Below, in pieces: positions 7,986 through 15,288 of a DNA stretch of 64,000 nt (the first letter of the stretch is position 1; every line of letters starts with the position of its first letter). The stretch comes from Granulicella sp. L56 (lineage in GTDB: Bacteria > Acidobacteriota > Terriglobia > Terriglobales > Acidobacteriaceae). Location of the stretch: positions 186,001 through 250,000 of the forward strand of contig NZ_LMUS01000001.1 of the NCBI RefSeq assembly GCF_009765835.1, read 5' to 3'. Both the position numbers and the translations under genes were made by a program. Below the pieces are notes generated by a model, which ran no database searches, was not told where the DNA came from, and saw only the letters and a list, made by a program, of their open reading frames with translations.

Positions 7986-9178
7986 TACTCGCCTTCCCCC
8001 ATCGCATCGCCAACAATCTCCACCAGAACTCCACCGGTACTCGCCGGATGCACAAAAAAATATCGATGGCCCCCCGCGCCCACGCGCACCTCATCGCTGG
8101 CCAGCCGCACGCCCTGCAAACGCAATCGATCGAACATCGCATCCACGCCATCTACCCTGATCGCGACATGGTGCAGCCCCTCGCCCCGCTTCGCGACAAA
8201 CCGCCCAATCACCGAGTCCTCTTCCGTAGCCTCCAGCAATTCAATCCGGCTCTGCCCGAGCGGCAACATCGCCGTCCTTACCTTCTCATGCTCTACCGTC
8301 TCCTCGCGGCTCACCGTCAGTCCCAGCGCCTCGTAAAAACTTCGCGCCACGTCCATACTCTTTACGGCCACGCCAAGATGATCCAGCCGAAGCCCCTCCA
8401 TCCTCAATTCCATCCGCTGTTTCTTTCCGTTCTTCTCCGCAGCGCATCGCCGCACCGAAGCCATCAACTCATCGACTCCAGCGCCAGTCGTCGCCACCGT
8501 CCGCACCACCGGTTCGTGCGCATCCACCGCCAACCCCTGCATCGCCAGAATCTCCGCCTCCACCCGCTCTGCGCCGTCACGATCGCTCTTGTTCACCACA
8601 AAGACGTCCGCGACCTCCATCACTCCGGCCTTCAAACTCTGCACCTCGTCACCCATCCCCGGAACCAGCACCAGAACGGTCACATCCGCCAGCTCCGCTA
8701 CCTCGACCTCATCCTGCCCCACTCCCATGGTCTCAATCAGAATCACCTGCCGCCCCGCCGCAGCCATCGCCACGCACACATCCTCGACCGCTGCGGCCAA
8801 CCCACCCTTCGCCCCTCGCGAAGCCATGCTGCGGATATACACTCCCGCGTCTCCACTCAGCTCCTGCATCCGTATTCGGTCACCCAGCAGCGCGCCTCCC
8901 GTATAAGGACTCGACGGGTCCACCGCCACCACGCCCACGGTCTGCCCCTCCTGCCTGAGCCACTTCGCCATTTGGTCGACCAGCGTGCTCTTTCCCGCGC
9001 CCGGAGGCCCGGTAATCCCCACCCGCAGAGCATCCCCCGCATATCCACGGCAAGCTCTGACCAGCTCCCTCCCCACGGCCGACCCATCCTCGACCAGCGA
9101 TACCGCCCGCGCCAGCGACCGCACCTCGCCAGCGCGCAGCCGCTCCACCATCGCTTCGAGATCGCCCAATCCGTTCAC
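7985..9178 (-). CDS. Fusion of MeaB/ArgK GTPase with methylmalonyl-CoA epimerase
   Basis: One 397-residue frame holds two enzymes. Residues about 1-245 are a MeaB-type G3E GTPase with Walker A GITGPPGAGKST (54-65), AVDPSSPYTGGALLGDR, ETMGVGQDEVEVA and the guanine motif NKSD (196-199). MeaB protects and reloads B12-dependent methylmalonyl-CoA mutase. A short basic linker (EKNGKKQRMELRM) leads to residues about 263-397, a VOC-fold methylmalonyl-CoA epimerase. Likely metal ligands are LDHLGVAV (His), LHHVAIRV (His) and LVEIVG (Glu). The epimerase feeds the mutase, so the fusion joins two steps of propionate/methylmalonyl metabolism. No frameshift is seen at the join. The mutase itself is not in the window. 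Confidence 0.9.
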   Translation of the reverse strand: MNGLGDLEAMVERLRAGEVRSLARAVSLVEDGSAVGRELVRACRGYAGDALRVGITGPPGAGKSTLVDQMAKWLRQEGQTVGVVAVDPSSPYTGGALLGDRIRMQELSGDAGVYIRSMASRGAKGGLAAAVEDVCVAMAAAGRQVILIETMGVGQDEVEVAELADVTVLVLVPGMGDEVQSLKAGVMEVADVFVVNKSDRDGAERVEAEILAMQGLAVDAHEPVVRTVATTGAGVDELMASVRRCAAEKNGKKQRMELRMEGLRLDHLGVAVKSMDVARSFYEALGLTVSREETVEHEKVRTAMLPLGQSRIELLEATEEDSVIGRFVAKRGEGLHHVAIRVDGVDAMFDRLRLQGVRLASDEVRVGAGGHRYFFVHPASTGGVLVEIVGDAMGEGE

Positions 9179-9225
9179 ATCAGCGATGATACCGCCCGGC
9201 CAACCTCCATCTGATGCGCTTTTAA

Positions 9226-9260
9226 ATTGGAGTCATCGGTGCGGATCGGTGTTACGCTTT
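9226..9260 (+). repeat. Short interspersed repeat, ATCGGTG type
   Basis: A second copy of the repeat seen at 3805-3842 (GTCATCGGTGCGGATCGGTG core followed by TTACGCTTT). It sits in the spacer between the divergent meaB fusion and the fucosidase gene. Confidence 0.45.
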
Positions 9261-9317
9261 GCCTGGTTTGCCGGTCCGGAGTTCAGCCTCCGTGAAAACG
9301 AAAATTCTCGGCCTTTG

Positions 9318-9350
9318 ACTTTTTCACTTACGCCACTACTTTTTCACATA
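9318..9350 (+). promoter_or_regulatory. Direct repeat with 20-bp period upstream of the fucosidase
   Basis: ACTTTTTCACTTA (9318-9330) and ACTTTTTCACATA (9338-9350) are a 13-bp direct repeat with one mismatch, spaced exactly 20 bp apart. A weak sigma70-like pair overlaps it: TTGACT at 9315-9320 and TACTTT at 9337-9342 with a 16-bp spacer. This could be an operator or promoter of the fucosidase gene. Confidence 0.35.
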
Positions 9351-9388
9351 CAATTCTCCCGTCATCATTTCACTGCGAGGAACCTACT

Positions 9389-10825
9389 ATGAACCTGAAC
9401 CGCCGCACCTTTACTGCCGGGCTCTCCACCCTTCTGATCGCCCCCGCCGCACTTGCTCAGATCGAAGGCGAACACATCGCCACCAACCCCGCGCATCCGG
9501 TCAAAGCCGTTCAGGACACCGAGACCCGCGCCCAGCGCAACGAGCGCATGGCCTGGTGGCGTGCTGCCCGCTTCGGCATGTTCATTCACTGGGGCCTCTA
9601 CTCCATCCCCGCAGGCACCTGGGACGGCAAGCAGATCCCCAGCGTCGGCGAGTGGATCATGAACACCGCCTCCATCCCTGTCGCCGACTACAAGGCCCTC
9701 GCGCCTAAGTTCAACCCCACCGGCTTCAACGCGCACGATATCGTCGCCCTCGCCAAATCTGCCGGACAGAAGTACATCGTCATCACGGCCAAGCACCACG
9801 ACGGCTTCGCCATGTTCGACTCCAAGGCCAACGACTTCAACATCGTCGCCGCCACTCCCTTCAAACGCGATCCCCTTCGCGAGCTGGCCGAAGAGTGCAA
9901 GAAGCAGGGCGTCAAACTCGGCTTCTACTACTCGCAGGATCAGGACTGGACCGCACCCGGCGGAGCCGCCTACAAGACCGGCGATCATCAGCCCCCCACC
10001 TTCCACTGGGACCCCGCCCAGAACGGCGACTTCGCCACCTACCTCCACACCAAGGCCATCCCACAGATGAAGGAGCTGCTCACCAACTACGGTGACTTCC
10101 CCGTCGTCATCTGGTTCGACACCCCCACTAAGGACATGACTCCCGAACTCGCCGGAGAGATCGTCGATCTGCTCAACCAGCATCCCAACCTCATCTGGAA
10201 CAACCGTCTCGGCGGCGGCTACAAGGGCGACACGGAGACCCCCGAGCAGTACATCCCCGCCACCGGCTATCCCGGCGAAGACTGGGAGTCCTGCATGACC
10301 ATGAACGACACCTGGGGCTACAAGTCCTACGACACCAACTTCAAGTCCACCGAGACCCTGCTCCGCAACCTCATCGACATCGCCAGCAAGGGCGGCAACT
10401 ACCTGCTCAATATCGGCCCCGACTCCCACGGCGTCGTCCCCCAACCCGAGGTCGAGCGCCTGCAGGAGGTCGGCAAATGGATCGCCGTCAATGGCGACGC
10501 CATCTACGGAACCCAACCCACTCTCTTCGGCTCCGAGGCCGGATCATTCAGCACCACCGAAAAGGACGACGAGGGCAAGCCCAAGTTCGTCGCCGCGTGG
10601 GACTGGCGCTCCACCACGACCCCGAACAAAATTTACATCTCCATCTTCAACTGGCCAGCAAACAATACCTTCCACCTCGACAAGCTACCCCGCAAGGTAA
10701 AGAGCGCCTACCTTCTGGCCGACAAGAAGCACCTCAAACTCACCCACACCGGCGACGGCCTCGACATCCATCTGCCCGAAAAGGCGCTGGACCCCATCGC
10801 CACCGTCGTCGTCCTCAACACCTAA
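9389..10825 (+). CDS. Alpha-L-fucosidase, GH29, exported
   Basis: Removes alpha-linked L-fucose from glycans. The N-terminus (LNRRTFTAGLSTLLIAPAALAQ) has a twin-arginine motif and hydrophobic core, suggesting Tat export. GH29 landmarks are RFGMFIHWGLYSIPAG, YIVITAKHHDGFAMF, KLGFYYSQDQDW and VVIWFDTPT, where Asp near residue 244 is the expected nucleophile. GGNYLLNIGPDSHG is also conserved. The 478 residues include a C-terminal beta-sandwich. A good ribosome site (GAGGAA) precedes the ATG. Fucose released here could feed the symporter/isomerase group at 28-31 kb, though the two are not linked. Confidence 0.93.
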   Translation: MNLNRRTFTAGLSTLLIAPAALAQIEGEHIATNPAHPVKAVQDTETRAQRNERMAWWRAARFGMFIHWGLYSIPAGTWDGKQIPSVGEWIMNTASIPVADYKALAPKFNPTGFNAHDIVALAKSAGQKYIVITAKHHDGFAMFDSKANDFNIVAATPFKRDPLRELAEECKKQGVKLGFYYSQDQDWTAPGGAAYKTGDHQPPTFHWDPAQNGDFATYLHTKAIPQMKELLTNYGDFPVVIWFDTPTKDMTPELAGEIVDLLNQHPNLIWNNRLGGGYKGDTETPEQYIPATGYPGEDWESCMTMNDTWGYKSYDTNFKSTETLLRNLIDIASKGGNYLLNIGPDSHGVVPQPEVERLQEVGKWIAVNGDAIYGTQPTLFGSEAGSFSTTEKDDEGKPKFVAAWDWRSTTTPNKIYISIFNWPANNTFHLDKLPRKVKSAYLLADKKHLKLTHTGDGLDIHLPEKALDPIATVVVLNT

Positions 10826-10864
10826 TTACCGTTACTTTTTTCCTAACCCCAGTTCATCGGCTGC

Positions 10865-10897
10865 CCCATCCTTCGCAGCCTCATCGCGAAGGATGGG
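10865..10897. repeat. Perfect 12-bp hairpin, GCGAAGG subfamily
   Basis: Arms CCCATCCTTCGC (10865-10876) and GCGAAGGATGGG (10886-10897) are perfect inverted repeats with a 9-nt loop, between the convergent fucosidase and GDSL esterase genes. A closely similar hairpin is at 15153-15183. No long T-run follows, so it is a dispersed repeat that could also act as a two-way terminator. Confidence 0.6.
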
Positions 10898-10937
10898 AAG
10901 GGAAACTTTCCCACCACAAAATCCGGACCCCTCCAAC

Positions 10938-11675
10938 TCACTTCCCGACAGCGTCTCCACCCCAAAAGGCGTCCACCGTCTTAAGCCACTCTTGCGCCAT
11001 CAATCCATGCCCTGCATAGGTCGGATGAACCCCATCCCAACTCCAGTAGTCCGCCGGTGCCTTCGCACAGGCCGCATCGAGAGCCTCCTGATAGCGAACA
11101 ATAGGCAGGTGATATTTCGCGGCTAAACGAAGAGCCACCGCCTGCCGCTTCTTCACTTCGACCATCTCCGCCGCATAATCATCCTTATGCTTCCCTACCG
11201 GCAATAAAAACGGTTCACCCAAAACGATCTTCGTCCCCGGCAACGCCGCAATGGTGTCGGCCAGCAGCTTATCGTAGACCGCCTCGTACTGCTCCACCGT
11301 CTCAGCCTTCGCTCCGGTCGCCAACGTATCGTTGATACCCACCAGAATGCTCAGCAGGTTCGGCTTCAGCGCAATCGTATCTGTCTGCCATCGCGCGGCC
11401 AGATCGATCACGCGCTCCCCGCTAATGCCGCGATTGACGAAGACGAGACTGCGCTCCGGATACTCCGAGCCAATCTCCGCAGCCAGAAGATAGGCGTAAT
11501 CCTGCCCCATGATGTGGTTGTAGTCGCTTCCGGTGCGTTGCCTGCCGCCATCGGTGATGGAGTCGCCCTGAAAGATCAGCGTGTCTCCCTTGTGAAGAAA
11601 ACCAAGCGGCTCCTGCGCCACAGCAAGCGAAGAAAAACAAAGAAGCACGGCGGCAAGCTTAAAAATAAGATTCAC
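10938..11675 (-). CDS. Secreted SGNH/GDSL hydrolase (probable carbohydrate esterase)
   Basis: The SGNH blocks are present: block I FQGDSITDGG (catalytic Ser), block III VGINDT and block V DGVHPTYAGH (catalytic Asp and His). Such enzymes deacetylate plant polysaccharides such as rhamnogalacturonan. A GTG start at 11675 is chosen because AGAGGA lies about six bases upstream and it gives a clean signal peptide (NLIFKLAAVLLCFSSLAVAQ). An ATG at 11705 would add ten residues with no ribosome site. It follows the pectinesterase by a short gap on the same strand, which supports a pectin role. The exact ester is unproven. Confidence 0.85.
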   Translation of the reverse strand: MNLIFKLAAVLLCFSSLAVAQEPLGFLHKGDTLIFQGDSITDGGRQRTGSDYNHIMGQDYAYLLAAEIGSEYPERSLVFVNRGISGERVIDLAARWQTDTIALKPNLLSILVGINDTLATGAKAETVEQYEAVYDKLLADTIAALPGTKIVLGEPFLLPVGKHKDDYAAEMVEVKKRQAVALRLAAKYHLPIVRYQEALDAACAKAPADYWSWDGVHPTYAGHGLMAQEWLKTVDAFWGGDAVGK

Positions 11676-11715
11676 TATCAATCCTCTGAACGATCTATCT
11701 ATCATCGCCCAACAG

Positions 11716-12726
11716 TTACTTTACCTTCGTCGGATCCCAAGCATCCGCTCCAGTCAGAAACACCTTCGCCTCATATTTCCTCGCCTCCGCCTTCGTCAGA
11801 TGCTTCGACCACTTCTCCCGCTCCACAGGATTCGCCCCCGGCCCGCTCGAATTGAATTCCGCATAGGTCGTCATCGGCAGCCGTGGCACTGGAGCGCTCT
11901 TCCAATCCGACCACCCCTCCGGAGCGATATGCGCCCCCATCTTCGTGTTCATGTAAATCACGGTCGAATAGTCGCGCCAAGGCCTCCCCAGATAAATATT
12001 CTTCACCCTCGGATCAGCCGTCAGCGTGCAGTGGTCGAACACATAGCCCGAATCCTGCTCCGGCTTACTCCGGCTCTGTGCGGTCAGATACCCACCTGCC
12101 ACATGGGGAATGCTGTGAATCTCGCAGTGGTCGAAGACCGCCTTGGCATCGCCAAAGATAAAGTCCACATGCCCCTCGATGTAGCAATTGGAGAAATACT
12201 GCCGCTTCACCGCACACGGCGAGCGCCCATCCATGCACTTCTCGCTCGCCGCATACAGCGTGTCCTGCGCTCCCAGCAGCCGCACATGGCGAAACACCGC
12301 GCGATCGCCGCGCACCGAGAGCGCCACTGCCTGCGACGGCACATCACTCGTCTTGCTGTAGTCGTTCGCAATCGTCATCATGCCCGCGAAGAAGTCGTCG
12401 CCGGTAACAAACAAAGTCGCCGAGCACGAAGTCCCGCAAGTAGACGCAGCGCTGTTCCCGTAAACCAGAACCACCTTCGCAGCGTCCTTCGTCACTCCGC
12501 GAAACTGGATCTTCGGCTTATCGACATGCACTACCTCACGATAGATTCCCGGCTCGATCCGAATCACCGCACCCGTCTCCGGAGCCGCATTCACCGCCGC
12601 CTGAATCGAGGTGAAGTCCGCGCCCGATGGTCCGACCGTAATCGTCTTCAGGCCTCGCGCCCATGCCGTCCCGCAGATTAAAGCCGCAATTACAACAAAA
12701 ACACTGTTGCGCCGCCACTGCCCCAT
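11716..12726 (-). CDS. Pectinesterase, CE8, secreted
   Basis: De-esterifies methylated homogalacturonan. The right-handed beta-helix family motifs are in order: LLGAQDTLYA (Gln-Asp), GHVDFIFGDAKAVFDHC (catalytic Asp) and YLGRPWRDYSTVIYMN (catalytic Arg). The start at 12726 begins a signal peptide (MGQWRRNSVFVVIAALICGTAWA). The frame is open 80 codons further upstream, but that stretch is low quality and overlaps the divergent transporter start. The product has 336 residues. It heads a pair with the GDSL esterase and is divergent from the hexuronate-type transporter. Confidence 0.93.
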   Translation of the reverse strand: MGQWRRNSVFVVIAALICGTAWARGLKTITVGPSGADFTSIQAAVNAAPETGAVIRIEPGIYREVVHVDKPKIQFRGVTKDAAKVVLVYGNSAASTCGTSCSATLFVTGDDFFAGMMTIANDYSKTSDVPSQAVALSVRGDRAVFRHVRLLGAQDTLYAASEKCMDGRSPCAVKRQYFSNCYIEGHVDFIFGDAKAVFDHCEIHSIPHVAGGYLTAQSRSKPEQDSGYVFDHCTLTADPRVKNIYLGRPWRDYSTVIYMNTKMGAHIAPEGWSDWKSAPVPRLPMTTYAEFNSSGPGANPVEREKWSKHLTKAEARKYEAKVFLTGADAWDPTKVK

Positions 12727-12922
12727 CCTAGCCTCCGCAAAACATCCATGCCAGACTTCACTGTTCTCTAAAACGATTACCGAAAATGAAACCTTCTTTG
12801 CCTTGACAGACGTAGCCCAACAGCAGCTATCCTCAACCTCGACACCTCTGAGCCAGATTTCTGCGAGCCGACTGGCTGCGACGAAAGTGGTCAGACCAAC
12901 ATTGTCGCCGGAGCATCCCTGA

Positions 12923-14251
12923 ATGTCCATGAAATCTGCCAGCCTGTCCGACTCGGGCTTCACCACGTCCGCACCGCCTCAGTCCAACACACGCTGGTTT
13001 GTCTGCTTCCTGCTCTTCCTGGCAACGACCATCAATTACATGGACCGCTCGGCTCTCGCGCTCGTCGAGCCTCTGCTCCATCTTCCGTTCATGGGCTGGG
13101 TCCCCGGCCTCGCGCCTGAGTTTCAAACTATCTACCACCTCAACTACGCCCATATTGTTGAGTGCTTCATGGTCGCATATGGCGTCGGCTTCCTCTTCGC
13201 CGGTCGCATGATCGACAAGCTCGGCACCAAGACCGGCTACGCTCTAGCCATCCTCATCTGGGGCTGCGCTTCGATCAGTCACTCCATCGTGACCACCGTC
13301 GTCGGTTTTTGCATCGCCCGCATCCTCCTCGGACTCGGCGAATCGGGCAACTTCCCCGCGGCCATCAAAGCCACCACCGAGTGGTTCCCCTCAGAAGAGC
13401 GGGCGCTCGCCACCGGCCTCTTCAACTCCGGCTCCAATGCGGCGTTCTTTGTCGCGCCCATCCTGATCGCCGCCGTCACTTCCAAATGGGGATGGCATGC
13501 CGCCTTCATCACCACCGGCTCCATGGGCCTGATCTGGTGCGTCATCTGGATCATCTTTCCCTATAACAAGCTGCGCCGCGGCTCGACCCAGACACAGGCC
13601 GACCTCGCTCCGGTGACTGAAGGCCAGCCCATCTATTCCGTCCTGCTCCGCCACCGCGGCTTCTGGGCCTTCTTCATCGGCAAGGGACTCACCGACCCCA
13701 TCTGGTGGTTCTATCTCTTCTATCTCCCTATGTTTCTCCACGACAACTACGGGCTCGACCTGAACCAGGCCAAATATCCGTTGATCGTCATCTATACCGC
13801 CGCCACCGTCGGCTCGGTTGGCGGAGGCTGGCTCTCCGGCTTCCTCATGAAGCGTGGACACACCGTCAACTTTGGACGCAAATTCGCTATGCTCGTCTGC
13901 GCCATCTGCGTTCTGCCCATCATGCTGGTTCCGCACATGCACGTCCTGTTTCCGCATAACCCGTGGCCTGCCATCGCCCTCTTCTGCCTCGCTACCGCCG
14001 CCCATCAGGGCTGGTCGGCCAACATCTTTTCAACTCCAACCGATATGTTCCCCTCGACCAGCGTCAGCACCGTAGTCGGTCTCGGTGGAGCAGCCGGAGC
14101 TGCAGGCGGAGCAGTCTTTACCTGGATCGTCTCGCATCTCTTCTCCCTGCACCCACTGGTCATCTTCACGCTGGCAGGTTTTGCCTACGTCATCGCGCTG
14201 GCCATCTTCCAGGTACTCATTCCACGCCTCGGAGCGACACGCACTGCCTAA
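12923..14251 (+). CDS. MFS transporter, hexuronate (ExuT/ACS) type
   Basis: A 442-residue, 12-helix major facilitator. The family blocks NYMDRSALALVEP (helix 1 end), GRMIDKLGTKTGYA (loop 2-3) and LGLGESGNFPAAIKATTEWFP followed by ALATGLFNSGSNAAFF match the anion:cation symporter subfamily that includes ExuT and GudP. It likely imports galacturonate or glucuronate across the inner membrane. It is divergent from the pectinesterase across 196 bp and 109 bp upstream of a FadR-type regulator, a common arrangement for uronate uptake. Substrate is inferred from subfamily and context. Confidence 0.85.
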   Translation: MSMKSASLSDSGFTTSAPPQSNTRWFVCFLLFLATTINYMDRSALALVEPLLHLPFMGWVPGLAPEFQTIYHLNYAHIVECFMVAYGVGFLFAGRMIDKLGTKTGYALAILIWGCASISHSIVTTVVGFCIARILLGLGESGNFPAAIKATTEWFPSEERALATGLFNSGSNAAFFVAPILIAAVTSKWGWHAAFITTGSMGLIWCVIWIIFPYNKLRRGSTQTQADLAPVTEGQPIYSVLLRHRGFWAFFIGKGLTDPIWWFYLFYLPMFLHDNYGLDLNQAKYPLIVIYTAATVGSVGGGWLSGFLMKRGHTVNFGRKFAMLVCAICVLPIMLVPHMHVLFPHNPWPAIALFCLATAAHQGWSANIFSTPTDMFPSTSVSTVVGLGGAAGAAGGAVFTWIVSHLFSLHPLVIFTLAGFAYVIALAIFQVLIPRLGATRTA

Positions 14252-14256
14252 TCTCC

Positions 14257-14280
14257 CCACCCGGCCTCGCAGCCGGGTGG
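14257..14280 (+). terminator. GC-rich hairpin after the MFS gene
   Basis: CCACCCGGC (14257-14265) pairs perfectly with GCCGGGTGG (14272-14280) around a 6-nt loop, six bases after the transporter stop. There is no T-run, so intrinsic termination is uncertain. It may instead be one of the dispersed hairpins. Confidence 0.45.
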
Positions 14281-14360
14281 ACCGTTCCAACTTCGGGTCG
14301 CCTCTGGGATTACCCCCGTGTTACTCTTCTCCCATTTAGCAGCGAGGAGTTTTTTCCGGC

Positions 14361-15113
14361 GTGAAAAAAGAGGTCCACGAAGAAGTCACCGGCCACAGCC
14401 AACTGACCATGCAGGTCGTCGAGCATGTCCGCTCCCTCATCGCCAAAGGCGAGGTACACCCCGGAGACCGTCTTCCGCCCGAACGCGACCTCGCTCGCCA
14501 GCTCAAGATCAGCCGCTCCAGCCTCCGCGCCGGGATCGGCTTTCTCTCTGCCATGGGCGTGCTCAAAAGCCGCCACGGTGCCGGAACCTTCGTCTCCTCC
14601 GGCCCCCCCGCGCTCGACTCCAGCTCGCTCTCCGTTCTCGGAGCACTCCACGGCTTCCTCCCGTGGCAGATGTTCGAGGCCCGCATCGTCCTCGAATCGA
14701 ACGTAGCCGCCCTCGCCGCCGAGCGCGCCACCGACGAGCACATCGCCGAGCTGGCCGAAGAGGTTGCCGAGATGTACGCCGCGCTCACCGATCCTCAGGA
14801 GTACCTCATCCACGACGTGCGCTTCCACCGCACCATCGCCCGCGCCGCCGGCAACCCCATTCTCGGCGCACTCATGGAGACCATCACCGCCAATCTCTAC
14901 GAGGGTCGCAGCAAGACCGTCCAGCACGCGCAGGACCTCAAGGAGTCGGCCGAGATGCACCGCGAGATCTACCGCGCCATCCGCTCCCACAACCCGGCCA
15001 AGGCGCGTCAGACCATGGAGCAGCACCTCAACCTCGCCAGCAAAGCGCAGGCCTCCGAGCTTATCCACCCGGCTCCGGATGCCGCCGAAGAAGCGCACGA
15101 AGCAGCCAACTAA
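14361..15113 (+). CDS. GntR-family transcription regulator, FadR subfamily
   Basis: The N-terminal winged helix is read from GDRLPPERDLARQLKISRSS with the wing HGAGTFV (residues about 20-80). A C-terminal all-helical FCD domain has the metal-ligand pattern D..R..HR (HDVRFHRTIARAAGNP) and a later EMHREIYRAI. FadR-type FCD regulators often bind sugar acids and repress uronate genes. The start is GTG at 14361, after GAGGAG. It follows the MFS gene and probably controls this pectin locus, possibly the kdu/kdg operon too. Effector unknown. Confidence 0.88.
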   Translation: MKKEVHEEVTGHSQLTMQVVEHVRSLIAKGEVHPGDRLPPERDLARQLKISRSSLRAGIGFLSAMGVLKSRHGAGTFVSSGPPALDSSSLSVLGALHGFLPWQMFEARIVLESNVAALAAERATDEHIAELAEEVAEMYAALTDPQEYLIHDVRFHRTIARAAGNPILGALMETITANLYEGRSKTVQHAQDLKESAEMHREIYRAIRSHNPAKARQTMEQHLNLASKAQASELIHPAPDAAEEAHEAAN

Positions 15114-15150
15114 TAGAAGCACGCGGCATCCTCACCCAAAACGCACGGGT

Positions 15151-15184
15151 GCCCCGTCCTTCGCGCCCTTTGCGAAGGGTGGGA
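15151..15184. repeat. Hairpin, GCGAAGG subfamily
   Basis: Arms at 15153-15164 and 15172-15183 (CCCGTCCTTCGC / GCGAAGGGTGGG) pair throughout if two G-U type pairs are allowed. It matches the hairpin at 10865-10897 and lies between fadR-like and metG genes. Confidence 0.55.
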
Positions 15185-15212
15185 TGACAAATTTTCCCTC
15201 AGTTTAAAGCTG

Positions 15213-15245
15213 GTGCCCCAGGTCTGGATTCTCAGACCTGGGAGG
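15213..15245. repeat. Perfect 10-bp hairpin, CCCAGGTCTG type
   Basis: CCCAGGTCTG (15217-15226), loop GATTCT and CAGACCTGGG (15233-15242) form a perfect hairpin upstream of metG. An almost identical copy is inside the metG coding sequence at 15926-15958, and a stem-swapped relative is at 31479-31506. Confidence 0.7.
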
Positions 15246-15288
15246 GATCGCCACCGAAATTCACTCCCCTTACCCTGCTAGACTGACC

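Noticed and set aside
12727..12966. An 80-residue N-terminal extension of the pectinesterase
   Set aside because: It precedes a clean signal peptide, would overlap the divergent transporter start and has no family match. The start was set at 12726.
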